DNA of 41,301 nucleotides from Halorubrum sp. (lineage in GTDB: Archaea > Halobacteriota > Halobacteria > Halobacteriales > Haloferacaceae), in contig JAQCNI010000113.1 of NCBI GenBank assembly GCA_028275105.1, positions 1 through 41,301 of the forward strand, read 5' to 3'. Below the pieces are notes generated by a model. It saw only the letters and a program-made list of their open reading frames with translations. It did not search any database and was not told the origin of the DNA. Made by a program: the position numbers and the translations under genes. Positions 17,430-25,310 of the stretch are shown here, piece by piece (positions within the stretch are counted from its first letter, which is position 1; every line of letters starts with the position of its first letter).

Positions 17430-18107
17430 ATGACGATCGAAGACCGCGACGACGCGTACCTCATCACGCACGCACTGGCGAAGGACACCCTCTCGCGGCT
17501 CCGGGAGGTCGAGACCGAACAGGTCGCGTTCCGGAAGGGGCTCGTGAAGCTCGGCCGAATCTGTGGGTACGAGATCATCGACGGCGGAATGGGGACGGAG
17601 TACGTCCCGGTCGAGACGCCGCTCGCGGAGACGACCGGAGAGCGCGTCAAGGGAATGGAGGACGTCGTCATCGTCAACGTCCTCCGGGCGGCAACGCCGT
17701 TCGTCGAGGGGTTGCTGAAGGCGTTCCCGCGGGCGAAACAGGGCGTCATCTCCGCCGGCCGCGACGAGGACGCCGGGATGGACACGGACGGCCGGTTCCC
17801 GATATCGATCGACTACGTGAAGCTCCCCGAGATCGGGTCCGAGGACACCGTGATCGTCGCGGACCCGATGCTCGCCACGGGGTCGACGATGTGTGCCGTC
17901 CTCGGTCACATCGTCGAGGCCGCCGACGGGTACGAGGACCTGTTCGTGCTGTCGGCGGTGTCGGCGCCCGACGGGCTGGTCCGGGTCGGCGACGCGTTCC
18001 CCGACGCGGACCTGTTGACGGTCGCGATCGACGACCGCCTCGACGACGACGGGTTCATCGTTCCCGGCCTCGGCGACGCCGGAGATCGGGCGTTTCGGAC
18101 GACCTGA
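17430..18107 (+). CDS. upp: Uracil phosphoribosyltransferase
   Basis: Salvages uracil to UMP using PRPP. The 225-residue protein has the PRPP-binding loop DPMLATGST at 145-153 and the uracil-binding C-terminal part ([20 protein letters not shown]) typical of UPRTases; [12 protein letters not shown] at about 85-96 is also conserved. Length equals the family norm when started at 17430. It stands alone, divergent from a small membrane-protein gene, with a leaderless promoter. Confidence 0.96.
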   Translation: MTIEDRDDAYLITHALAKDTLSRLREVETEQVAFRKGLVKLGRICGYEIIDGGMGTEYVPVETPLAETTGERVKGMEDVVIVNVLRAATPFVEGLLKAFPRAKQGVISAGRDEDAGMDTDGRFPISIDYVKLPEIGSEDTVIVADPMLATGSTMCAVLGHIVEAADGYEDLFVLSAVSAPDGLVRVGDAFPDADLLTVAIDDRLDDDGFIVPGLGDAGDRAFRTT

Positions 18108-18124
18108 ACCGAAACCGTGGCGTG

Positions 18125-18131
18125 TTTTTAA
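18125..18131 (+). promoter_or_regulatory. Box A of the 18156 zinc-ribbon gene
   Basis: TTTTTAA 25-31 bases before the ATG at 18156. Confidence 0.6.
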
Positions 18132-18155
18132 GGGCTCCCGCCGCGAGCGGAGGGT

Positions 18156-18374
18156 ATGAGCAACGCGTCGCCAAACGAGCCCTGTGACGCCTGTGGGGAG
18201 CCGACGACGGACGCGCTCGCCCGGACCGTCCGCCTCAGCGTCGATCGGGCGAACATCGACACTCAGCGGCTCTGCCCCGAGTGTTTTGCCGAGTGGATCC
18301 AGCGGTACCAGGCGGAGATGGGCGGCGGCACCGATCCCGGTGACGACGCCGACTCCGAGATCATCATCGACTGA
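18156..18374 (+). CDS. Small CPxC-type zinc-ribbon protein (DUF7569-like)
   Basis: 72 residues with two Cys pairs, CDAC near the N-terminus and CPEC about 30 residues later, which form a likely structural zinc site. The region between (ALARTVRLSVDRANIDTQRL) is beta-prone, and the tail is acidic and ends EIIID. It resembles a family of haloarchaeal mini zinc proteins; the DUF number is from memory. Many such proteins affect motility, biofilm or stress traits in Haloferax, but nothing here points to one role. Confidence 0.75.
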   Translation: MSNASPNEPCDACGEPTTDALARTVRLSVDRANIDTQRLCPECFAEWIQRYQAEMGGGTDPGDDADSEIIID

Positions 18375-18505
18375 CCCCGTCGTCGGCCGACCCCGTCAAC
18401 GACCGAACACGGTCGGGATCGTCTCCCTCGGCAGCCGGTTCCGCCGACGAGCGTCGGTCGGGCATCGTCCGGTGACGTCCGGCAACGTCTCCCCGCACCG
18501 CCCGG

Positions 18506-18511
18506 CTTAAG
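18506..18511 (+). promoter_or_regulatory. Box A of thrC
   Basis: CTTAAG 26-31 bases before the ATG at 18537. Confidence 0.5.
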
Positions 18512-18536
18512 ACGGGGCGGGCCGGATGGGAAGTCA

Positions 18537-19820
18537 ATGAGTCTCGCCATCGACGCCGCGACCCCCGACGCCCCGAGCTGTGCGGACGACGGAACCTGGC
18601 TTGCCTGTATCGCCTGCGGCGAGACGTTCGACCCGTTCGAGGACGTCCGATACACCTGTGACGACTGTGACGGGCTACTCGAGGTCCGGTACGCCGATCC
18701 GCCGACGTTCGGCGAGTTCGGCTCGGGCGCTCCCTCCGACGGCCCCGACCGGGGGGTGTGGCGGTACCGGGAGGGGCTCCCGTTCGATCTCGGCGTCACG
18801 CTCCCGGAGGGGGACACCCCCCTCCACCGGGTACCCCGGATCGAGGAAACGGTCGGCATCGAGACGCTCCGGGTGAAACACGAGGGGATGAACCCCACCG
18901 GGTCGTTCAAGGACCGCGGGATGACCGTCGGCGTTCGGGTCGCCAAGGAGCTCGGCGTCGGCGCGCTCGCGTGCGCGTCGACCGGGAACACGAGCGCGGC
19001 GCTGGCGGCGTACGGCGGCCGCGCCGGCATGCCGACGCTCGTCCTCCTGCCGGACGGGAAGGTCGCCGCCGGCAAGGTGGCCCAGGCGAGCCTCCACGGC
19101 GCCCGGATCCTCGAGGTCGACGGCAACTTCGACGCCTGTCTCGACATCGTCCAGGAGCTGGCCGCCCGCGGCGAGGCGTACCTGCTCAACTCGCTGAACC
19201 CGTTCCGGCTGGAGGGACAGAAGACGATCGGCTTCGAGATCCTCGAGGAGTTTTACGCCGATCACGGGACGTATCCCGACCGGATCGTCCTCCCGGTCGG
19301 CAACGCCGGCAACACCTCCGCGTTGTACAAAGGGTTCCGGGAACTCGTACAGTCCGGCGCACTCGACCCCGGCGACGTCCCCAAGCTGACCGGCGTCCAA
19401 GCCGAAGGGGCCGCCCCGATGGTCGAGGCGATCGAGGAGGGGAACGACGAGATCCGGCGGTGGGAGGAGGTCGAAACGTGCGCGACCGCGATCCGCATCG
19501 GCAACCCGGTCAACGCGCCGAAGGCGATCCCCGGGATCCGGAACACCGGCGGGACCGCCGTCGCCGTGAGCGACGCCGAGATCACGGCGGCACAGTCACA
19601 CCTCGCGAGCGAGGGCGTCGGCGTCGAACCGGCCTCGGCCGCGAGTCTTGCCGGGGCCAAGAAGCTCCGCCGTGCCGGGGTCGTCGACGCCGACGAACGG
19701 GTCGTCTGTCTCACGACCGGCCACCTGTTGAAGGACCCCGAGGCGGCCTACGAGGCCGGCGGCGACCCGGAACCCGTGCCGAACGATGTCGACGCGGTCG
19801 TCGAGCAGCTGAACGACTGA
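18537..19820 (+). CDS. thrC: Threonine synthase
   Basis: PLP enzyme converting O-phosphohomoserine to threonine. The 427-residue protein has an N-terminal zinc-ribbon-like segment (Cys24, Cys27, Cys41, Cys44), then the PLP-lysine motif GSFKDRG with Lys125, the phosphate-binding ASTGNTSAA, and the second phosphate-binding loop LPVGNAGNTSA. The N-terminal Cys4 extension is common among archaeal threonine synthases. The TATA box and ATG 18537 fit a leaderless transcript. A threonine dehydratase is less likely given the zinc segment and length. Confidence 0.94.
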   Translation: MSLAIDAATPDAPSCADDGTWLACIACGETFDPFEDVRYTCDDCDGLLEVRYADPPTFGEFGSGAPSDGPDRGVWRYREGLPFDLGVTLPEGDTPLHRVPRIEETVGIETLRVKHEGMNPTGSFKDRGMTVGVRVAKELGVGALACASTGNTSAALAAYGGRAGMPTLVLLPDGKVAAGKVAQASLHGARILEVDGNFDACLDIVQELAARGEAYLLNSLNPFRLEGQKTIGFEILEEFYADHGTYPDRIVLPVGNAGNTSALYKGFRELVQSGALDPGDVPKLTGVQAEGAAPMVEAIEEGNDEIRRWEEVETCATAIRIGNPVNAPKAIPGIRNTGGTAVAVSDAEITAAQSHLASEGVGVEPASAASLAGAKKLRRAGVVDADERVVCLTTGHLLKDPEAAYEAGGDPEPVPNDVDAVVEQLND

Positions 19821-19881
19821 AGCTCCAAACGAGCGGGACGTCGCTCGACCGACGGTTCCGACTGGCGACCCCACACGAGGA

Positions 19882-19888
19882 TTTATAC
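19882..19888 (+). promoter_or_regulatory. Box A of the pilus/secretion cluster
   Basis: TTTATAC 24-30 bases before the ATG at 19912. A GATATC follows within the presumed core promoter. Confidence 0.65.
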
Positions 19889-19911
19889 GCGATATCGCGG
19901 CCACGGTCGGT

Positions 19912-21780
19912 ATGAGCCTCGAGTTCCCGTCGTTCGCCCGGTTCGGAACCGACGACGGGTGTCGGTGTGATCCGTCGTTCCGACGACCGATGGGAACCGG
20001 CGTCGACGATCGCGTCGTCCTCGCGGTCGACGCGAACGAGTGTCCGGGTTGTGGGGATCTCGCGGCGAGCCCCGACTGTTTGTCGACGGTCGTCGGCGCA
20101 TTGAGCGACCGGGACGCCGACGTCATCAGGACCGAGCACGCCGGTCGAGAACGGGCGTACGCCGGCCGGGCCGCGGCGTGTCTGCTCGCGGCCGGCCGGT
20201 TCCGGGACCGGGTTCGCTTCCACGAATCGCGGCTCGCGGAGCGCGTGACGCGGGATCCGATCGGGGCGGCCCACGAGGCGGTCGGACGGGCGGGACCGGC
20301 GAGCCGGATCGTCGCCGAAACCGGGCTCGCGGAGATAGCGGCGGGCGCGAACGGAACCGACGACGTGCTACGACCCCACGTCGGGCCGACCGTCTCGGCG
20401 ACGCGGATCGCGTCCGAGCCGCCCCCGGGGGCGGCGCTCGTCGACCGCTGGGAACTCGAGACGGGCGCAACGGTGCGCCGCTACGAGGGGACCGGCCCGC
20501 TCGACACGTACCACCTCACGCCGCCGTCCGCCGAGTTCGACGCGGCGACGGTCGGGACCTTGGACGCCGCGAAGGAGCGGTTACTGGTGGACCCGGCCGG
20601 CGGCGACAGGGCGCCGGGGCGGGCGGTCCGGGCCGTGGCGGACGCGGACGATCCGGTTCCGGCGCTCACCGACACGCTCCGGCGCCACACCCACGGGTAC
20701 GGCGCGTTCGAGCACGTGTTCGCCGACGAGCGGGTGAGCGACGCGACGCTCTCGGCGCCGGTCGCCGAGAACCCGCTGCGGGTCGTCCTCAACGGCGAGC
20801 GCTGCCGGACGAACGTCCGGCTCCCGCCGGAGGGCGCCGCGACGCTTGCGTCGCGACTCCGACGCACGAGCGGCCGGGCGTTCTCGCGCGCGACCCCGAC
20901 GCTCGACGCGACGATCGACACGGAGTCGGGGACGGTCCGGGTGGCGGCGACGACGACACCCGCGAGCGACGGCCTCTCGTTCACCTTCCGGCGAGGCGAC
21001 CCGGATGCGTGGACGCTGGCCCGACTCGTCGACGCCGACACGCTCCCCGCGGCGGCGGCCGGACTGTTATCCATCGCCGTCGAACGGGGCGTGACGGGGC
21101 TGGTCGCCGGCGGTCGAGGGGCGGGAAAGACGACCGCGCTGGGGGCGCTCCTGTGGGAGCTCCCGGCCGACACCCGGTCGATCCTGATCGAGGACACGCC
21201 GGAGCTTCCGGCAACGGCGCTCGCGTCGGCGGGCCGGGACGTCCAGCGGCTTCGAGTCGGCGACGGGGGTGAGCCGTCGCCGAGCGAGGCGGTTCGAACG
21301 GCCCTCCGGCTCGGCGGCGGCGCGCTCGTCGTCGGCGAGGTCCGTGGCGAAGAGGCGCGGGCACTGTACGAGGCGATGCGGGTCGGGGCCGCGGGAGAGA
21401 CCGTCCTCGGCACGATTCACGGCCGTGACCCGAACGCGGTTCGCGAGCGGGTCGTCACCGACCTCGGCGTCGCTCGGTCGTCGTTCGCCGCGACGAACCT
21501 CCTCGTGGTGTTGAACGACCACCGCGTCGGCTCGATCGTCGAAGTGACTGAGCGGGGCGACGAGGTAGTGTTCGACGCGCTGTTCGAGCGGACCACCGAC
21601 GGGCTCGATGCGACCGGACGGATCGGGCGCGGGGAGAGCCGACTCGTCGACGGGCTGGCCGGAAACGGGGAGTCGTACGCGGACGTCCGAACGAGGATAG
21701 GCGAGCGGAGCGACCGAATCCGTGAGGCGGTCGAGGTCGATCGGACGACTCCGGACGGGTACGTCGAGGTCCGTCGATGA
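19912..21780 (+). CDS. Type IV pilus / type II secretion ATPase (PilB/GspE-like)
   Basis: Hexameric ATPase that powers assembly of an archaeal type IV pilus-like fibre at the cytoplasmic membrane. It is 622 residues. An N-terminal Cys-rich segment (CRC at 17-19, CPGC at 44-47, Cys56) looks like a metal site. The ATPase core has Walker A GGRGAGKT at 400-407, an Asp box LIEDTPEL, a Walker B region LVVGEVRGEEA and a His box GTIHGRDPN. The stop overlaps the next start by ATGA, a translational coupling with the membrane core gene, so the two proteins work together. The family is certain; the exact filament built is not known. Confidence 0.93.
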   Translation: MSLEFPSFARFGTDDGCRCDPSFRRPMGTGVDDRVVLAVDANECPGCGDLAASPDCLSTVVGALSDRDADVIRTEHAGRERAYAGRAAACLLAAGRFRDRVRFHESRLAERVTRDPIGAAHEAVGRAGPASRIVAETGLAEIAAGANGTDDVLRPHVGPTVSATRIASEPPPGAALVDRWELETGATVRRYEGTGPLDTYHLTPPSAEFDAATVGTLDAAKERLLVDPAGGDRAPGRAVRAVADADDPVPALTDTLRRHTHGYGAFEHVFADERVSDATLSAPVAENPLRVVLNGERCRTNVRLPPEGAATLASRLRRTSGRAFSRATPTLDATIDTESGTVRVAATTTPASDGLSFTFRRGDPDAWTLARLVDADTLPAAAAGLLSIAVERGVTGLVAGGRGAGKTTALGALLWELPADTRSILIEDTPELPATALASAGRDVQRLRVGDGGEPSPSEAVRTALRLGGGALVVGEVRGEEARALYEAMRVGAAGETVLGTIHGRDPNAVRERVVTDLGVARSSFAATNLLVVLNDHRVGSIVEVTERGDEVVFDALFERTTDGLDATGRIGRGESRLVDGLAGNGESYADVRTRIGERSDRIREAVEVDRTTPDGYVEVRR

Positions 21781-23660
21781 CGGGGAACGGTTCCGGGGAT
21801 CGATCGGACGCCGAGGCGACACGGGAGTCGGAGATCGGATCGAGTCGGGGATCGAACGAGGGGATTCTGGCGACGGCGGCGACGGTCGTTACGGGTGTGC
21901 TGGCGGACCACGACGCCGGGGGTGACGCGGGGTCGGAGGAGCTGCGCCGGGCCATCGCGTTCCTCGGCTGGGACGTGACCGCGGGACGAGTCGTCGAGGG
22001 CGGAACCCGGGCCGGGATCGGCACGGGGCTGATAAGTGCCGGCGTCGGCGGGCTCCTCGCGGGGCCCGGCCCCGGAATGCTGATCGGCCTCGTCGTCGGC
22101 CTCGGGGTGACCCACGCCGTCCATCGTGGAGCGGTATGGCTCGCGGCGCTCCGACGGACGCGCGCGCTCGGGGCTGCGCCGGGGCTCGTCGGACGGCTCG
22201 TGTTGCGGATGCGGCTCGATCCGTCGACGGAGCGGGCCGTACGGTTCGCCGCTCGGACCGGCCGTGGACCCCTCGCGGAGGGGCTGGCACGACACGAACG
22301 CCGGTGCGTGAACGGGCCGACGAGCGGTCTCCGGGCATTCGCTCGCGAGTGGCGGCCGTGGTTCCCGGCGGTCGACCGGGCGGCCGCGCTGGTCCGAACG
22401 GCGGCATCGGCGCCGCCCGAACGGCGGGGGCGATGTCTGGACCGGGCGCTCGACGCGACGCTTTCCGGAACGACGGAGCGGCTGGCCGCGTTCGTCGGGG
22501 ACGTCCGCGGGCCGGTGTCCGCGCTGTACGCGTTCGGCGTGCTCCTCCCGCTCGCGCTCATCGCGTTGTTGCCCGCGGCCGCCGCGTCCGGTGTCCCAAT
22601 CCCGCCGGTCGTCGTTGCGGGACTGTATCTTTTCGTCCTCCCGTGTGGACTGCTCGTGGCGTCGGGATGGCTGCTCTCCCGGCGGCCGGTCGCGTTTCCG
22701 CCGCCGTCCATCGGGAGCGATCACCCGGACGTGCCGGAGCGGCTCCGATACGCCCTCGCCGCCGGGGTCGGTACGGGGTTCGTCGCCGCGGTCGGTTCGG
22801 GCACCGTCGTTGCGTCGTGGGTCGCGCCGGTGAGCGCGGTCGGGGTCGGGGTCGGCACGGCGCTGGTCGTCTGGGCCCGACCGCGCCGGGCGGTGCTCGC
22901 CGAGGTCAGGTCGATCGAATCCGGGCTCCCGGACGCGATGACGATCGTCGGTGGTGACGTCGCGGAAGGGGTCGCCGTCGAACGCGCGGTCGCGAACGCT
23001 GCCGACCGCCTCGACGGGTCGACCGGCGACGTCTGCGACCGGGCCGCCCGGCGGAGCGAGACGCTCCGGGTCGGGGTCCGCGAGGCGTTTCTCGGTCCCG
23101 GCGGCCCGGCCGCGACGGTGCCGTCGCCGCGGGTACAGGGGGCCGTCGCGCTCCTCGCCGTCGCCGGCCGCGAGGGTCGCCCCGCAGGCGACGTCCTGTT
23201 GGAGCTGGCGGACCAGCTGGAGCGGCTCCGCGAACTCGAACGCGACGCCCGGCGCCAACTGGCGACGGTGACGGGGACGCTGTCGAACACGGCCGCGGTG
23301 TTCGCCCCGCTCGTCGGCGGGGCCACGGTCGCGCTCGCGACGGGGGTCGACGCCGTGGGAGCCGGCGGTCTGGGTGCGACGGCCGGCGTCGCGGGCGATC
23401 CCCTCGCTGCCGGCGCGGATCCCGGGGCCGTCACATCGGCGGGGGAGTCGGCCGGCGGCCGTGGCGCGCTGTCAGTACCGGTGCTCGGTCGGATCGTCGG
23501 CATGTACGTGATCCTGCTCGCCGCCACCCTCACCGCGCTGGCGACGGGACTCGAGCGAGGGTTTGACGCGACGCTCGTCGCGTACCGCGTCGGCATCGCA
23601 CTGCCGACGGCGACGGCGACGTACTTGGTCGCGTTCGCCGGAGCGGGACTGCTGTTGTGA
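21777..23660 (+). CDS. Type II secretion system F-like membrane core (PilC/TadC-like)
   Basis: 627-residue integral membrane protein that forms the platform for pilus assembly with the ATPase encoded just upstream. Hydrophobic helices cluster at about 80-115, 245-300, 325-365 and near the C-terminus. Cytoplasmic helical parts include SIESGLPDAMTIVGGDVAEG and an ELADQLERLRELERDA coiled stretch, as in T2SF domains; the arrangement suggests two such domains. It starts at an ATG overlapping the ATPase stop. A Gly/Ala-rich loop of about 60 residues precedes the last two helices. The family call is by context and topology more than by sequence motif. Confidence 0.87.
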   Translation: MTGNGSGDRSDAEATRESEIGSSRGSNEGILATAATVVTGVLADHDAGGDAGSEELRRAIAFLGWDVTAGRVVEGGTRAGIGTGLISAGVGGLLAGPGPGMLIGLVVGLGVTHAVHRGAVWLAALRRTRALGAAPGLVGRLVLRMRLDPSTERAVRFAARTGRGPLAEGLARHERRCVNGPTSGLRAFAREWRPWFPAVDRAAALVRTAASAPPERRGRCLDRALDATLSGTTERLAAFVGDVRGPVSALYAFGVLLPLALIALLPAAAASGVPIPPVVVAGLYLFVLPCGLLVASGWLLSRRPVAFPPPSIGSDHPDVPERLRYALAAGVGTGFVAAVGSGTVVASWVAPVSAVGVGVGTALVVWARPRRAVLAEVRSIESGLPDAMTIVGGDVAEGVAVERAVANAADRLDGSTGDVCDRAARRSETLRVGVREAFLGPGGPAATVPSPRVQGAVALLAVAGREGRPAGDVLLELADQLERLRELERDARRQLATVTGTLSNTAAVFAPLVGGATVALATGVDAVGAGGLGATAGVAGDPLAAGADPGAVTSAGESAGGRGALSVPVLGRIVGMYVILLAATLTALATGLERGFDATLVAYRVGIALPTATATYLVAFAGAGLLL

Positions 23661-23751
23661 CCCGGCAGATCGGGACTGCCGTTGTCACCCGCCGCGGCAA
23701 GGGCACCGCCGCAATTTGCCGGGGCATCGTCGCCCGCGTGCCGCCCGACTG

Positions 23752-23759
23752 TTTATATA
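23752..23759 (+). promoter_or_regulatory. Internal box A before the 23782 gene
   Basis: TTTATATA 23-30 bases before the ATG at 23782, in a 121-base gap inside the pilus cluster. The downstream unknown genes can therefore be expressed apart from the ATPase and core. Confidence 0.68.
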
Positions 23760-23781
23760 CGAAAGCCGGGCCACCCGGCAT

Positions 23782-24264
23782 ATGTTCGAGACGAACCTCG
23801 ACGCCACGTACGGGTGGCTCGGTTTGGCGATAGTGAGCGTTGCGACCGCCGGCATGGTCGCGTCGCTCCCCGCCTCGCCGCCGCCCGACGCGGACGGGGT
23901 CGCACGGACGATCGACTCGGTTGCCGGCGGCGAGTACGTCGCGACGGCGGAACACGGGATCACGGCCGACAAAATGCGGCTCACGACCCGGACGGTCGAG
24001 CTCTCGGACGGCGGCGGTACCGCCCGAGCGGCGATCCACGGGTCGCCGGTGACGCCGACTCCGGCCGGGAGCGTCGACGTCGACGGCCGACTGCGGAGGG
24101 TGCTCGGCGGGATACCGCCGGAGACCGTGTTCGACGACCCGGAGGCGTTCGCCGCCGCGGCCGAGCGGGCACGGACGGCCGATCACGAGTGGAGGCGAAG
24201 TCCGGAACGACTGACGGTTCGACGGGTTAGATACGGTGATCTTCGTGTCACGCTCGTCGGGTGA
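23782..24264 (+). CDS. Membrane-anchored haloarchaeal protein of the pilus cluster (DUF7283-like)
   Basis: 160 residues beginning MFETNLDATYGWLGLAIVSV; an N-terminal membrane helix (about 11-30) anchors a mostly polar domain outside the cell. The start resembles a family I recall beside archaeal T2S-like ATPase/core genes (the DUF7283 series). It has its own box A. The next gene begins inside its 3' end, so these genes are tightly coupled. No catalytic motif; probably a structural or minor subunit of the same machine, by inference. Confidence 0.74.
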   Translation: MFETNLDATYGWLGLAIVSVATAGMVASLPASPPPDADGVARTIDSVAGGEYVATAEHGITADKMRLTTRTVELSDGGGTARAAIHGSPVTPTPAGSVDVDGRLRRVLGGIPPETVFDDPEAFAAAAERARTADHEWRRSPERLTVRRVRYGDLRVTLVG

Positions 24265-24715
24265 GGGGTTCGCCGCGGCGGATCGTGCCGCAGTCGAACC
24301 CGTGGCCGCGCTGGTAGCGGTCCTCGTCGTCGGCGCGGGGCTCGGGTTGTACGTGACGGCGCTCGACGGGGCGGGATCGGCGACGGAACGGGACGATGCG
24401 GCCGCCGTCCTCGATCGGATCGAACACGAAGCGGCGGTCGGGGGGATCCTCCGGCCGGGGCGGATACGCACCGTCTCCGACGTTCGGGCCCCGGCTGCCG
24501 TCGAAGTGGCGACGAAGAACGAAACGTGGCGATACGGTGTCGGCGGAGCCGACCCCGGTGATCTCGGCGAGGTCGGCGGGCGTCTCGACGAACGGGGGGC
24601 GGATTCCGACGGGATCGATGAACGATCCGGCGGGACCGCCGAGCGGCGGGTGACGGTTCGGGTCGCCCCCGGCGTCACCGTTCGTGGGGTCGTTCGAGTG
24701 GTGGTCCGAGGATGA
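24245..24715 (+). CDS. Pilin-like membrane protein of the pilus cluster
   Basis: 156 residues from GTG 24245 (another GTG at 24236 is possible). The N-terminus carries DRAAVEPVAALVAVLVVGAG, a charged residue followed by a V-E-P-V hydrophobic helix, which resembles the class III signal of archaeal pilins (R-x-V-S-P-V). PibD-type peptidase cleavage near the Arg is plausible, with Glu at the position typical of processed pilins. The remaining polar domain would face out. It overlaps the preceding gene by 20 bases and the next by ATGA, so all are in one operon. Pilin identity is inference from the signal alone. Confidence 0.7.
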   Translation: MSRSSGEGFAAADRAAVEPVAALVAVLVVGAGLGLYVTALDGAGSATERDDAAAVLDRIEHEAAVGGILRPGRIRTVSDVRAPAAVEVATKNETWRYGVGGADPGDLGEVGGRLDERGADSDGIDERSGGTAERRVTVRVAPGVTVRGVVRVVVRG

Positions 24716-25308
24716 CCAGCACCGTCCTCGACGTGACGGTGTTGTTGCTCTGTGTCTCCGCCGGCGTCGTCGTGCTCGGGAACACGGGAGGCGGTCCCGA
24801 AGCCGGAACGGCCGGCGGCACCGCGGGAGATGTCGCCGACCGGCTCGTGACCGAAACCGCGACGATCACGTATTCCGTCGACGGAGGGGCGCGTGACGCC
24901 GTCGCCGACGACGAGCGACCAACTCACGAGGCGCGGACGGTTCACGCGACCCTCGCCGAACTCCTCGCCATGACGACGGCGAACGGTAGCGAAACCGGGA
25001 CCGAGACCGCCGATCGGTTTCGCTCGAGGGTGCTGGAAACGGTCGACGATGCGTTGGACCCGCGGACGCGGGTGGACGTCCGAGCCGGACGAACGGAGCG
25101 GCAGAGGTCGGCGGGGTCGAGGAGGGATCCATCCGCATCCGGGGGCGGCGAGGGGACGACCGGGTCCGGATCGGGATTCGGCCGTCGAACCGTCTCCCTC
25201 GGTGACGAGCCGCCACGGAATGCCGACGTCACGACGGCGGTCGTCACCCATCCCGGACCCCACGGCTCCCGCGGGCCCGACGTCCGGATAGTAGTGAGGG
25301 CGTGGTGA
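24712..25308 (+). CDS. Exported or membrane-anchored protein of the pilus cluster (DUF7284-like)
   Basis: 198 residues beginning MTSTVLDVTVLLLCVSAGVV, an N-terminal hydrophobic helix with no positive residues before it, then a Gly/Thr-rich outward-facing domain with ATITYSVDGG and a Ser/Gly-rich linker (SASGGGEGTTGSGSGFG). It has no cysteine in the exported part and no enzyme motif. It overlaps its upstream neighbour by ATGA and runs into the start region of the very large next gene. Likely a partner subunit of the fibre or its anchor; function unknown. Confidence 0.72.
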   Translation: MTSTVLDVTVLLLCVSAGVVVLGNTGGGPEAGTAGGTAGDVADRLVTETATITYSVDGGARDAVADDERPTHEARTVHATLAELLAMTTANGSETGTETADRFRSRVLETVDDALDPRTRVDVRAGRTERQRSAGSRRDPSASGGGEGTTGSGSGFGRRTVSLGDEPPRNADVTTAVVTHPGPHGSRGPDVRIVVRAW

Positions 25309-25310
25309 CG

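Noticed and set aside
21417-23258. 613-residue open frame antisense to the T2SF-like gene
   Set aside because: Arg/Pro-rich composition, unlike acidic haloarchaeal proteins; the plus-strand membrane protein explains the sequence.
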